NCBI GenBank assembly: GCA_907163345.1
Contig: CAJQUN010000042.1
Coordinates: 4,507,043-4,571,042 of the forward strand
Origin: Haberlea rhodopensis
Lineage: Eukaryota > Streptophyta > Magnoliopsida > Lamiales > Gesneriaceae
Reading direction: 5' to 3'
DNA length: 64,000 bases
Position 1 is the stretch's first letter, and every line of letters starts with the position of its first letter. Both the position numbers and the translations under genes were made by a program. This document shows positions 35,603 through 48,273 of this stretch, in pieces. The notes beneath the pieces were generated by a model. It made no database searches. It had not been told where the DNA came from and saw nothing but the letters and a program-made list of their open reading frames with translations.

Positions 35603-38600
35603 TCATTGAGTTGGTGATATATGTTTCATATTGTCCCCTTTGATATATACATTCCTAATTTGTGTAATACAAGCAGCATTATCCTCGTATATCAATGTTG
35701 GTGTATTCCTTTGTGCAGTTAACCCACAAGATTCTCGAATATGTTGAACCATTAACCTCAACCATATATATTCACGACTTGTTCCATGCAATGCCTTTCT
35801 GAATGATTTGAAGAAGTACATGCTAATGTTTGTTTCACCGAAACGCCGTGATATTGCACCACCACCACAAGTAAATACATACCCACTTTGAGATCTTCCT
35901 TTATAACCAGCATCAGCATAACCCACTAAATGGGGTTCTGAATTAGTTGAGTAAAACAAACTCATACTGTTTCACGAAGATAACATATGACATCTTTTAT
36001 GTCATTCCAGTGTCTTTGTGTTGGTGCGGAGCTATATCTTACCAATAAGTTGATTGAAAATGTTATATCAGGTCCAATACAATTTGCAAAATACATTAAA
36101 GCTCCAATAGTACTAAGATAATGTACTTCTGGACCTAATAATTCTTCATTTTGCTTCTCGAGGGCGGAAATAATTTTCTTTATATCCATTGAACAAACAA
36201 TCATAGGGTTACTCAATGGATGTGTTTTATCCATAAAAGTCCCTTAAGAATCTTTTATGTATATGTTGATTGATAATAAAGATTCCATTTGGCAAATATT
36301 CGATCTGCAAACCGAGACAAAATTTTGTATTACCAAGGTTTTTCATTTCAAATTCTTTCATTAAATAATTAGCGGTCTGTGTGAGCTCTGAGAGAGTCCC
36401 CACAAGATTTAGGTCATCCACATATACCACAATAATGATAAATCCACTTTCAGATCTTTTGATGAAAACACATGGACAAATTATGTTATTTATATATCCT
36501 TCTTTAAACGAGGTATTCACTAAGACGTTTATACCATATTCTTCCAGATTGTTTTAATCCGTACAAGGATCGTTGTAGCTTAATAAAAAATAACCCATGA
36601 GACTTCTGGTTATATGCTTCAGGCATTTTGAATCCTTCGGGGATTTTCATATAAATGTCATTATCCAAAGACCCTTAGAGATATGCAGTAACAACATCCA
36701 TAAGACGCATATTAAGTCTCTCTGTGACTGCCAAACTGATCAAATACCGTAACATGATTATGTCGATTATAGGGGAATATGTTTTCTTATAGTCAATTAC
36801 AGGTCTATGTGAAAAACCTTGCGCAACAAGACATGCCTTATATCTCACAATTTCATTTTTCTCATTTTGTTTCCGGACAAACACCTATTTGTATCCAACA
36901 AGTTTCACATCTTTAGGTATTTGGACTACTGGTCCAAATACTTTACGATTTTCTAATTATTTTAATTCAGCTTGAATAACATCTTTCCACTTTGGCCAAT
37001 CATTTCTATGTCGACATTCTTCAACAGATTTTGGTTCTGGATCCGCATTTACAGTATCTAGTGCGACTTTATAAATGAAAACCTTATCCATTACAACTTT
37101 CTTTCTATCCCATTTTTCTCTTGTGATTAGATAATTCAAAGAGATCTCTTCATATGTATATTCTTTCTCATGTGCCTCTTCAGGAGCATTTGGTTTATCA
37201 ACCTTAGATTGATAGTACTTTCTTGCTTTGAAACTATTTTCTCTTCAAGAACATTTACTTCGTGTATCCCTTTCATATGAGGGTTCTTATCTTTCGCGCA
37301 AATAGAGCGTCCACGCTTCATGCACAATTTTATTGTGCCATCAGTTTGTCCTTCGGGGATTGTGCCATCAGTTTGTCCTTCGGGGACATCAACCCGTGCA
37401 GTTGTGCTTATAGTCAGTATATGAGATTTTTATTTTCTTGATATCAATAAATGCATCTTGCAACTGATTTTGCTGTATTTTGTAAATGGATTATCCTTCT
37501 CACTCATTGCTCACACTGATTTGTGCAAGGATCAATATGACACAAATATGGTATATACCATGTGATTTTCGCCATTCAAAAGGAAGGGACGATTTTTCTC
37601 CACTAAGGCAGGAAAACTGTCTCATCAAAATGACAATCTTCAAACCTTGCTTTAAACAAATCGCCCGTCAGGGACTCAATATATCTAATTATAGATGGGG
37701 AATCAAAACCAACATAAATCCATAGACGTCATTGTGGGACCATCTTTGTTCGATGAGGTAGAGAAATGGGAACATAAACCACACAACCAAAAATTTTTTA
37801 TGTGAGAAATACCAGGATGTTGGCCAGAAAAAAGTTGCAATGGTGAATACTGATTAAATGAACTTGGCCTAATTCGCACAAATGCAGCCGAATGTAACAT
37901 TGCATGTCCTAAATAGAAAGGGGTAAATTAGCCTTTAAAATTAAAGGTGTAGCAATTAGTTGTCACCTCTTAATAAAAAACTCTGCAAGCCCATTTTCCA
38001 TATGTACATATGCAACTGACTGTTCAACATCAATACCAATTGACATGCAATAATCATTAAATGATTGACATGTAAATTCAATAGCATTGTCAAGATGAAT
38101 AATCTTGATTGGATAATCAGGAAATTGTACCCTCAATCTGGGCAAGAAGTTTGGCAAAAGTAATGGTACGTGTTGACAATAGACTAACATTTGACCATCT
38201 CGATGATGCATCTATAAGAATCATAAAATAACGAAATGGTCCATAAGGTGGATCAGCGGGTCCACAAATATCCCCTTGAATTCTTTGCAAGATCGTAGGG
38301 GTCTCATTATTAATTTTCATTTAAAATGGTCTTATAATTAATTTCCCTTGTGAGCAAGCAACACACACACATGCATAAGGTAAAAAAAACTTCTAATTCT
38401 TTAGAGAGTGTTCATGTGTGTTTCTTATTATTCGATGCATCATGATTGATCCTAGATGGCCAAGTCAATCACCCCAAAGTATAAAAATGTTTGGATCATT
38501 GAACTTCCGGTTCATGACAATATTTGTTTCTATGGCACTTATGGTTGCATTATACATTCCTGATAAGAAAATTGTGAGTCTTCTTTTATACGCTTCTGGC

Positions 38601-40020
38601 ATTAAACAATGGAAGTAAAATAAAGATATTCCATATTCCCCTGATTCATAGTCTCGATATGAAATCCATTGAGTCGTATCTCTTTAAAACTCAATAAATT
38701 CATGTTGGATTTACTCGAGTATAATGCCTCTTTTATTAAGATATTTGTTCAACCATGCAATATTATGTTCGTTCTTCCATAGCCCTCAATTAGTTTTGTA
38801 GTACCAGAAATTGTACTAACATTTGCTTTTGTCATTTTCAAATTTGAGAAATATTTCCGATCTCGAGGAATTATGTGTGTTATTCCACTGTCAACCAAAC
38901 AAATATCTCTATTTTTTCATCTTGCGGTTGCTTTCAACATTATTATTTTCCATCATTCTATAAACAAAATAAATAAAGTGAAGAAAGTGATAAACTTGAT
39001 TTATTAATTTAAAATTACTATAACCATGACTTAGAAATTTAAAACATAAATGACCAAATACTGAATTAAAAGATATAATAAACCGGACTTAGGAATTAAG
39101 ACACACTAAAGTTAAATATGGATTCAACAACATATCAACCATCTTTCGTCTTTTTGTTGCTATCATGAGCATCATCAACATAAAATGTAATTCCATTAAT
39201 TTCTCAACTTGGCTCGGTAAAGAAATGAGTAAAGTCCATTGGATCCAATGGACCACTTTCACCATATATTGTTGCAAAGATCAGTAAAAGTAGTTTCTTT
39301 CTCTTTTCCTTTACTCTTGATATATGCATGATACATATCAACAAGATGCTTTAATGTGCGGTAGATAAGAGACCAATGCCCTTTCACTCTACACATATAA
39401 CAACTTTCATCATGATTTTTAGGAGGACTAACAATCTTGTCCTTTTCTTGTTTCTCACCATTGTTGTTTCAGTTTGAGTGGTATGGTGGATTTTAGGACC
39501 AATATGGTATCGACTATGATCATCCGCGAGCATTACCTCGGCCGCGGCCACGACCACGACCATATTTGTTTGCATTCACTTTCGGAAAAAAACATTTGCA
39601 TTTACTTCTGGAAATGCTTGTGATCCAGTTGGGTGAGAGTTGTGGTTTTCATCAAGAGTTCGTTATTTTATTCAGCAACAAGGAGACATGAAATTAACTG
39701 AGAATATTTTTCAAAACCACTTTCACGGTATTATTGCTCCAAGAGCATGTTAGAGACATGAAAATTTGTGAATGTTTTTTGCTAACATATCTAAATCAAC
39801 AACATTGTCACCTCATAATCTCAATTGGGACACAATTTTAAACATTGCATAGTTATACTCATTTAATGTTTTGAAATCTTGCAACTTCAGGTGCATCCAG
39901 TCATAGCGAGTCTTTGTGAGTATCATAGTTTTTTTGGTGATCATATCTCATACAAGTTTTTCCGCAGGGTCCTTTACCGCCAAGATATTCAAATTTCAGT
40001 GATTCGTGTAGGTGATGGCG
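35603..40020 (-). pseudogene. Copia gag-pol remnant
   Basis: Read from high to low coordinates: gag (40020-39400; HLHESLKFEYLG, RYDHQKN and diverged downstream blocks with many stops), a degraded protease region (about 38900), integrase core (38320-37703), linker (37327-36957), reverse transcriptase (36884-36227, with the intact YVDDLNLVG catalytic motif at about 36427) and RNase H (36234-35603; GYADAGYKGRSQSGYVF, YEDNAACI). Reading frames break every few hundred bases. Long dead. Confidence 0.8.
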
Positions 40021-40501
40021 AATGAAAATCATTGCCTTTGCTTAGTCTTGTTCGCGTGCCTCATTATTTTCCTTGATGGTTTGTCCATGGTTTTTCGCAC
40101 TCAAATGGATCTCAGCATCGATGACCCAAATCAAATACTTTCTTCCGAAAACATCAAGGGCAACGAATTCAAGCTTGGTGATGTTAGTCATATCACTGAA
40201 TCACAAACCAAATATCATTTTAGAGTATGCAATTTGTATTCTCAAATCTGCAAGTTTGAGTTTTATTACAAATTTCGAGCCAAATATACTCAAACTATGC
40301 TTCAAGCATCCCAATAAAAATTTTGAACTTCATTTTCGTATATCACCACATAGCAAGTTTGTGTATAAAAAAATACATAAAATCGATAACAACGTGCAAA
40401 TATTAAACAATCAAATATAGACAGTTTACCTTTGAATATACATTGTATTGTAGAAGTAGTGTGTTTATAAAAATTGTTACAGTTTCATGCTGATGATATT
40501 T

Positions 40502-40763
40502 TGTAAAGTCCTAATGTTGAACACAAGATTATTGAACAAAAATAGAAGGGATTGCAAGAATATAAAGATGAGATAAAATTATTCTTTCTATTTCTATTTT
40601 TACTTAAACTCGTTACAAAGTGTTCAATCTATAAAGCACTAGAAAAGCCAGCCCACGAGTCAAGAATTACAAGACACCATATGGGACTAAATACACTTAA
40701 TTGATTTTTGACATTTCAATAAATTGTGACCCCTTATTGGACATCCATTACAATATCTTTACA
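40502..40763 (-). repeat. 5' LTR (262 bp)
   Basis: TGTAAAGTCCTAATG start and TTTACA end; partner of 35157-35421. Identity is moderate, consistent with an old insertion. Confidence 0.75.
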
Positions 40764-40768
40764 ATAAT

Positions 40769-41230
40769 TATCACTTATATTTTACATGCTACAACATGAA
40801 GTGTTTTTTGTGTTATTGCGCACATCTCTAAGAAAATAAAATTAAACAAAATCAAGCATTACCTCCTCGAACCTTTTTTTAAAAAAATTACTCATGTCTT
40901 CTTCAACAAGCCTTTACTTTATATAGCTTGTGATAAAAAAAAATTAATAGGATAAATTATAGATTTTACTGACTAAAGTTTGGAGATATATATAAATAGG
41001 AGGCGTGACTAAAGTTTTTTCGTACACAATAAGACTCGAACATGAGTCTCCCCCAAATGAAAGTGAGCTTTTAACCAATGGGTAGTATCATGGGGCAACA
41101 TTCACTATCCATATGAAATATTCCCCATGATTTATTGGGCATGATATACCTAACAATTCATTTGTGTATTCGTGGATAGAGATATACCGTCTAAGACATA
41201 ACAAACACGACTCATTAACAATCACGTAAT

Positions 41231-41280
<50 letters not shown>

Positions 41281-42582
41281 ATTTTCAAAAAGATACTACA
41301 GAAATTCACCAAAAACAAAAAACAAAATTACCTCAATTTGATTCAAATTTAATCACAAGAAATTTTGTCATTTAATCAAATATATAAAAACTACTCCTAA
41401 CTATCAAATTATTATTAGTCCAGCATCACATTTGAAGAGTGAGATTTCTGCTCATTGCAGTCTCCTCCGAGGTTCTTCGCACCTGGATAGTACCAGGACC
41501 CTTAATGTTTCTATGAGACTTTAATTCAGTTATTGATTAATGATTAGTTTGCTTCATTGTTTATACAAACACCATATATGAATATAAATTGAAACACGTG
41601 TATCAATATACACATAAATTTTTTTAAAAAAAAATATTTGTACATATCATTACCAAGTCCTCCTAATCTATAAAATTAGTAGCTCGATTTCAATTTGGAA
41701 CATGAAATTAAACACAACTTTTACCGTTTGTCTGTCGTGAGTGATAAGATAATTATTGATTGTTGAATCCATACTCGACGGATATATCAAATATCTTATA
41801 ATTAATCATAACAATATATATCTATATGTATATTACAATTTTACATCTTTTAATCATGTTGTGCGTACATAAAAGTCAAATAGAAAGGTGATTGCACGAA
41901 AGTAACTGAATCATTTTCCTCCGAACCTTTCTCCCTATGTCTGTTGGTGCTTTGCTAAGAAGAAGGATAAGATGATTCTTGTTTTTACTTAAATTATCGA
42001 GTGTTTATTATTAAACTGTTAAGATATTGAGTGTTTACTATTAAAATAAAAAAATAGCTTAATGAATTTTAAGTTATTATAAAATTACAACCACATTGTT
42101 TTTATCTGTTTATTTTTAGAGAAGCAATAAATTAAAAACATTCAAAATCTATTTTTTGGTCTAAAAGACAAATAAATAGTTTTAAAAAACAATCGTAAAC
42201 ATTACTTATACAACAATAACAACTAAGTTTTTAATCACAATGTATTGTGATATGCTACATGAACAATCGAGAGAATCAAGTCGGGTCGGACACATACGTC
42301 AGTCTTCTCCAAACGCTTCTATCAGTCAACATATCTTCTACAAACGCTTCTATCAGTCAACATATCTTCTGCACACATTACTTATACACGAACTTAAAAT
42401 TAAAATACAACACTTTTTAAATAAAAAAGACATAAAATAATATATAAATCATTTTATATCAATTGTTGAATTGTTTCATCAGTGGGGTCTAAATCAAGTC
42501 TATTTTTCATACTTACCTAAAATTTACACGAAATCAAGATTTTAAAATCTCTAAATTTAAAAAAAATAAAACTATATTCCAT
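40769..42582. other. Intergenic region upstream of the bHLH-MYC_N gene
   Basis: AT-rich with no recognisable ORF. Includes the (TA)n run at 41234. A near-duplicated phrase with ttctatcagtcaacatatcttct occurs twice at about 42317-42370. Confidence 0.5.
41234..41277. repeat. (AT)n microsatellite
   Basis: About 22 uninterrupted TA dinucleotides. Confidence 0.95.
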
Positions 42583-42593
42583 GATATAAAAAG
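42583..42593 (+). promoter_or_regulatory. Possible TATA box of the bHLH-MYC_N gene
   Basis: GATATAAAAAG about 325 bases upstream of the start codon. The sequence that follows is C-rich and pyrimidine-rich, as many plant 5' leaders are. Inference only. Confidence 0.4.
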
Positions 42594-42916
42594 AAGACGG
42601 CGACACCCTTTCCACCAATCAATGCCCACACTCATGAGAAGAGACAAAATCACAGACCTCCACACACTCCCACACATTTTCACTTCCCCCAATTACTCCA
42701 ACGTGATTTCTCTGTTATTGTTACGGAGAATAAGATATATAGGTGGAAAGGTGAAATGGTAACTGTTCAAAGGTGAAGTTACAAGAAAACAAAGAAAGAA
42801 GCCATTTCCCTCTACCTCTTTCTTTGTGGTGGTTTGTGAGTTCAAAGCAGAGTGTGCTATCTGGGGAGCTGAAATAAGTTGAATAAAACAGAAAATCTTG
42901 AGAGAGAAGAAGAAAA

Positions 42917-45149
42917 ATGGTGGGCTCAGGAACAGCAAGCGATAGAAGCAAAGAAGCAGTTGGAATGGTGGCCCTTCACGAAGCACTTAGAAGCGTCTGC
43001 CTGAACTCTGAATGGACTTACTCTGTGTTCTGGACCATTCGCCCTCGCCCGTAAAAGCCCCCCGTTTATTCTTTATTTTCTTTCTATCTTTCCGCCATTT
43101 TTTATCCGTTATTCAATCTGAGTCTTTTCTGGGTTTCGCACGTTTCTTGCAGGAGACTTAGAGGTGGGGGTGGCTGCAAAGCTGGGGATGACAATGGAAG
43201 CTTGTGGGTATTTAGAAAGATACATTCTTTATAGTTGATAAGATTTTGGGGATTTTTTGAGTAAATTTCTGTGTTTTTTCTTGGTTTGGGCAGGATGCTG
43301 ATGTGGGAAGATGGGTTCTGCAGAGGCGGAGTTGCAGAGGGTTTGGGTGAATTTGATGGAGAGGATCCTGTCAGGAAAGCATTCAGCAAGATGTCAATTC
43401 AGTTGTATAATTATGGAGAAGGGTGGGTGCTGGGTAGGTGTTTTTGGGAAAATTTTGCACGGACAGGTCATGCCATACAACCAACACACATAGTAGAATC
43501 CGGTCCATACAAAAGTGTTTTTTGTTCCGTAGAGATTGGATACTGTTTCTGTCGCATTCTCTCAAATAAAAAAGCAAGAAAATAAGTGAAAACATATATT
43601 TTTTATCTCATTTTTGTGACAATGTGTGCGTGTGTGTTTTTGAAGTGTTTGTTGTGTGGGTTTTGTATTTAGTTTTCGTGAAAAATGATTGCAGGTTGAT
43701 GGGGAAAGTTGCTGCAGACAAGTGTCATAAATGGGTCTTCAAAGAGCCTACAGAATGTGAACCAAATATCTCCAATCATTGGCAGAGTTCATTTGATGCT
43801 GTATGTTTCTTATTATTACTCTTGTAATTTAATCATATAAAAAAAATTACATTATCTCTTGCCGTAGAAGAAATCTGTATACTTTGGGTTTAAATTCGAC
43901 TACAAATGTTTGATCCTAAAAAAGTATCGTGGAAGAAATCGTTATAGTTTGGTTCGTGGGCCATAAATCGACTCATTCTGCCCACTAATTATAAAGCCTT
44001 AAGAATTCTTGATGCATATTTCATTTTATGATGATTAATCAGCTTAACTAATTCACTGTCAGAGTAATAAATGGTTTATTTGCACTATATTTTTGTTATG
44101 GTAAAGGAGTAATGAACTTCCTGCATCATTTCGTGAAGCGACTCGATTTATTTTTAAGATGGAAGCACATTATTATTATTTTTTTGAAAACTTGTATGTA
44201 AAACGAGAACAACTTTTTCAGCTTAATCCCAGTGTGTGAATGATTGATGATTTTTTCTTTCATTCATTGATCAACTGCAGCTGCCATCTGAGTGGACTGA
44301 TCAATTTGAGGCTGGCATTCAGGTCTGAATCCACAGTTCAAAACAGTTGGTTTGTTTATATATATATATATGCTGAGTGTTTTGTATGAGTTTAGCAGAC
44401 TATAGCTGTGATTCAAACTGGACATGGCCTTCTGCAGCTTGGTTCTTGCAAGATTGTGAGTTTCATTTTTCCCATTTCGTTAAGCAACTTCAATTCTTGT
44501 TATTCTGGGAAATGTGTGATTAAGTGAATGTGTGAATCTATATGTCCAGATAGCAGAAGATCTCCATTTTGTGCTAAGAATGAGGCACACCTTTGAATCC
44601 TTAGGCTATCAATCTGGAGTTTACCTATCCCAGCTCTTCTCCTCAACTCGCAATGCCTCATCTGCATCCACCGTTCCCTCCACAACGATCAGCTCTCCTC
44701 CTGCCCTTTTCAATTATGGGATGAGGCCTCTAGTTTCACCGTCTTCGTTCCTTGCATCTCCCGAGTTTCAAAACCCTGGTAGACTTGGAATCCCACCACC
44801 CAGAGACAAAATTTATCTCCCTCAATATTCAACTGAATCCCGGATTGAAGATATGATTGGAGAGCACGTAAACGACAGCAAATGGCCTAATGGATTGAGC
44901 TTCTTCAACACGTTAACGGGACAAAGTGATGAATCTGCCAAGCTTTTGCTCAATCCTGAGGGTATCCAAAATGAATTTTTGTTGGCCCCGGATAGCCAAT
45001 CAAAGACGGATAATAACTACCACAGGGGCTTCAGTTTGCCTTCAAGAACCACAGCTGCATCTTCTTCGACTCCACACGATCACACAAACAATCCCGGGGA
45101 GTATATGAACGAATCGGGAACGTACAATGGTGTCATGGAGACACTATAA
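42917..45149 (+). CDS. bHLH-MYC_N domain protein (LHW-like, WNK-related in older annotations)
   Basis: Seven exons: 42917-43050, 43153-43203, 43294-43422, 43695-43800, 44281-44322, 44399-44455, 44550-45149. All introns are GT-AG and phases agree, giving 372 codons plus stop. Residues about 18-190 form the bHLH-MYC N-terminal domain: LHEALRSVCLNSEWTYSVFW, LMWEDGFC, YNYGEGLMGKVAADKCHKWV, and TGHGLLQLGSCKII then LHFVLRMRHTFESLGYQSG. The remaining 180 residues are Ser/Pro/Asn-rich with no helix-loop-helix region. This matches a small plant family mislabelled as WNK-related kinases; no kinase domain is present. Related N-terminal domains mediate protein contacts in bHLH transcription factors, so a nuclear regulatory partner role is inference. 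The start ATG has a good plant context (aaaaATGG). The stop is TAA. Confidence 0.88.
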
Positions 45150-45937
45150 TTTGTGTGAAAAGGTTTAATGGTGAAAAGTACTTATCAAGCATTTGTTCTG
45201 ATGTTTAACTTCGTTTTGTTTAGTGGTTAAATAAGATATCGGAACTAATAATACACCATTTAATTTATATAATTTTAAACTTGATTTATATAAATTAAAT
45301 TTAAACATGAGTTTTATTTCTTTTTTTAGTGAAACATCAAATATTCATTAGTTTTATAATATAGCTATTAATTAATTCGAATACAAGTTATATCGATTTC
45401 TAAATTGTGGTGTCTAATGGGGGAAATTCTATTATGCACCGGGTGGATCATACACCATCACACATTCAAACGTATACACACATAGAGATATATTGGTATG
45501 TGTGTTGATGTATGGTCCACCCGTTGTATAGAAGAAATTTCCGTCTAATGGGGGTTTGTGGTGTTGGCAATTAGGATTTTTTGCAAGTTTCGTTATGAAA
45601 CTTCTAATAGGGTGAGAGGAAGTAGTGTTGAAGGTATGTCTTGTTTCTTATTATCTCTATTCAATGGCATATGTGACATATGAGTCGACTTTTAATTTAA
45701 TCGATACAAAAATTCGTGTAAATACTAACAAATCTAAATGCTAATTCTATGTTCTTATAAAACGGAGTTCAAAGTATTTACAAGGAAATGTAAAAGACAA
45801 GCAAGAAAATGAAATATTCAATTTCTTCCGAGTTCTCACATACGATTACATGATAAATTAAGCTTTCTTGTGATCAATGGATGAGCTTCTACCAAGGCCG
45901 AGGCAGACGATTCTTTGCAAGTTGCCCATTTCACCTG
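45150..45937. other. Short convergent intergenic region
   Basis: Separates the 3' ends of the two host genes (788 bp). It holds the MITE at 45421 and AT-rich 3' flanks, with an aaataaga motif near 45227 as a possible polyadenylation signal of the upstream gene. Confidence 0.6.
45421..45542. mobile_element. MITE, probably Mutator-like (122 bp)
   Basis: Near-complete inverted repeat: the left arm GGGAAATTCTATTATGCACC... pairs with the right arm, whose complement begins GGAAATTTCTTCTATACAAC. About 45 bp per arm, with a short loop. Flanked by a perfect 9-bp duplication gtctaatgg (45412-45420, 45543-45551). A 9-bp duplication with long terminal repeats is the Mutator-type signature. Three more G's follow both copies, so the exact boundary could shift by up to 3 bp. 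Confidence 0.8.
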
Positions 45938-48230
45938 TCACAAATACCGAATGAGCTCGACCGCGAACTTCCCCTTCCTTGTTGAGTTTATTTCACCAAT
46001 CTGAAGCACAAAAGAGAGGATTTACAAAAGGGTAGACACAGGCATCACAGCTAACGACTAATGAACAGTTTGAGCACTTGCCACTACGCTAAAAACCATC
46101 GCCACTAGCATACATGCACCATAAAAAATTGTCAACTGTACAACTTTTAATATGGCTGCAAGTGCCTCAATCCCGATATCATATGATGGAATAACATAAA
46201 CATGTAAAAACATTCTGAAATCCCAATTGATGACCCACCTTTAGTCTCCCTCTACCACTGACCGAAATGATGTCTCCGCTCTTAACGGTTGTATTGTTTT
46301 TAGTCACAGTGATCCAATTGACTCGTACATCTCCATCACTAAATGGAAAAACAGTATCACCAATCAGTTTGTCTCATGTCATGAGTGAGGCTACAAATGA
46401 GTCCTGTCAAGCTCGGGGCGGCCCTTGGGGTGGAAATCAGTACAAACAAAACTGTGCATAATGGGCTCCAATAACAATTATTTTACATCTACCTCCATCT
46501 TGTGAAAATGATTAACCCAAGCTGCCAAAAAAGAGTTCAGTACACCCTTATAACACTCGCATTTCCCCCACATTTTGAGGTGGGATAGTGTATTTACAAT
46601 TAAAGCTAAAATTCAACAAATTGCAAAGTTACAACTATCATTTCTTTTTCCAAGCTTTCCCTTCACTGAGAAAAAGTTGGTGAAAAACCAAGTATTTATA
46701 GCTTCCCCTAACATTTACCTACTTATCACAATCCTTGTATTCTTGAAGGCCTTTCGCCGGCACAGCTTTGCGTACCTCCAATTTAAAAATCGAAGGACAA
46801 GAAACGAATGGTGCATACCTGACCAAACTAGCCATTTTTGATCGCGAAATTTTGAAGCCAGCACTAGCAACAGCATCAAGTCTTAGTGATGCTTCCACAG
46901 TTTTAAGAGACCTAGTCCTGTGAGGATCAGTGCGCATGGGGTCATTGCTGGTGATACTAGAAACCAAATTTTTGTAAACCTTAAAGAAAATCGCAGCCAG
47001 AACCTTGGTGGTTCGTATTCAAGAGCAAGCAATGGTATCCTTTGACAGGTGACTGAAACATTTCTAACCTGCAACGATGACAGATAAACAGAAAATGATT
47101 TATTCACGGTGAAATTTGCACAGTTTAAGGTGCATCGATGGCTCCCAAATATTCTTTTCGCGTTATAGTTTTTAACCAAACATAAATAAATATTTATGAT
47201 ATAAGGGTGTTAGGATCACAGTGGACCGTTTTCAGACATAAAATTCTTATCAAAGAAGCTGGATAAACTTTGCAGGTGACACGGGAATTTAACAAAAAAT
47301 TCACACTGCAAAAACAAAGAAATGCGACTGATTCGATCGCCTAAAATGGAGAGGTAAATTTCATTTATGATATAGTACCGTTCAAGTGATGAAAACAAAA
47401 TAAATGAACTTCCCAATTACCCCTCAGCAGGAAAAATGGTTCAACACTACAAAGCATTTTTGAAAAAAACATCTACAACAAAACAAATAAACTCCGCCAT
47501 TACCACTCAGCAGGAAAAAAGAAAATAGTTCAACACTACAAAGCATTACTAGAAAAAACCATCTACCTTGTTCAATGAAGATGCAAGGAAGTCAACAAGT
47601 TCCGGAACAACAAGAACATGAGCCCCTTTTTCTCCCTAAATGGCCAAAAAATAATTTCGAATATTAAAAATAGTTAATGCCACCCAAACTGAAACACAGA
47701 AGCTCATATATTTCATCCCCAACTGTATGCACACCGACAATTGTACAATTTCAGCATTATTTTGAAGAACCATCAGATGAAGAATGTCTGAATATCTTAA
47801 AAAGCTAACTGTTATAAATTGATGATCTAATGGAGCTTAAAACATTTCCCAACTTGTTAACTACCTCAGAAAAAAACAGCTGGCGATGTTTTATTTGTCA
47901 TCTAATGGTCAAAATTTTATCAACGTTGACATTTCATTTCATAATTTAAAAGAAATTTTCCAGTTAGAACAATCTTCAATCAATGTGTTGATGTAGTAAC
48001 AAGCTTCACAAAAGTGGATGGAAAATGCACATGGCTTCCAGAACAATAAGAAATGATGTAAAATACTGTAACACATGTAGGTAATTTCCATCAAGAAAAT
48101 TCTTTAAAGTGGCTTTAGTTATGTTAACAAAAATAAATTAACATTCATTAGTCTAAAACTATCATAATTTATATGTTGGGAAAGAAATTTTAAAGAAGGA
48201 CATCTCAGTCTTCTCACAATTGTGAAAAAA

Positions 48231-48273
<43 letters not shown>

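Larger units (their letters stand above)
35157..40763 (-). mobile_element. Decayed minus-strand copia element
   Basis: Short LTRs 35157-35421 and 40502-40763 bracket a minus-strand gag-pol remnant. The flanks attat (35152-35156) and ataat (40764-40768) could be a 5-bp duplication with one change. The coding region is broken in many places. No clear tRNA-Met primer site remains beside the right LTR. Confidence 0.8.

Noticed and set aside
42693..42986. Minus-strand ORFs at the bHLH-MYC_N gene start
   Set aside because: Antisense to the 5' leader and exon 1 of a well-supported spliced gene.
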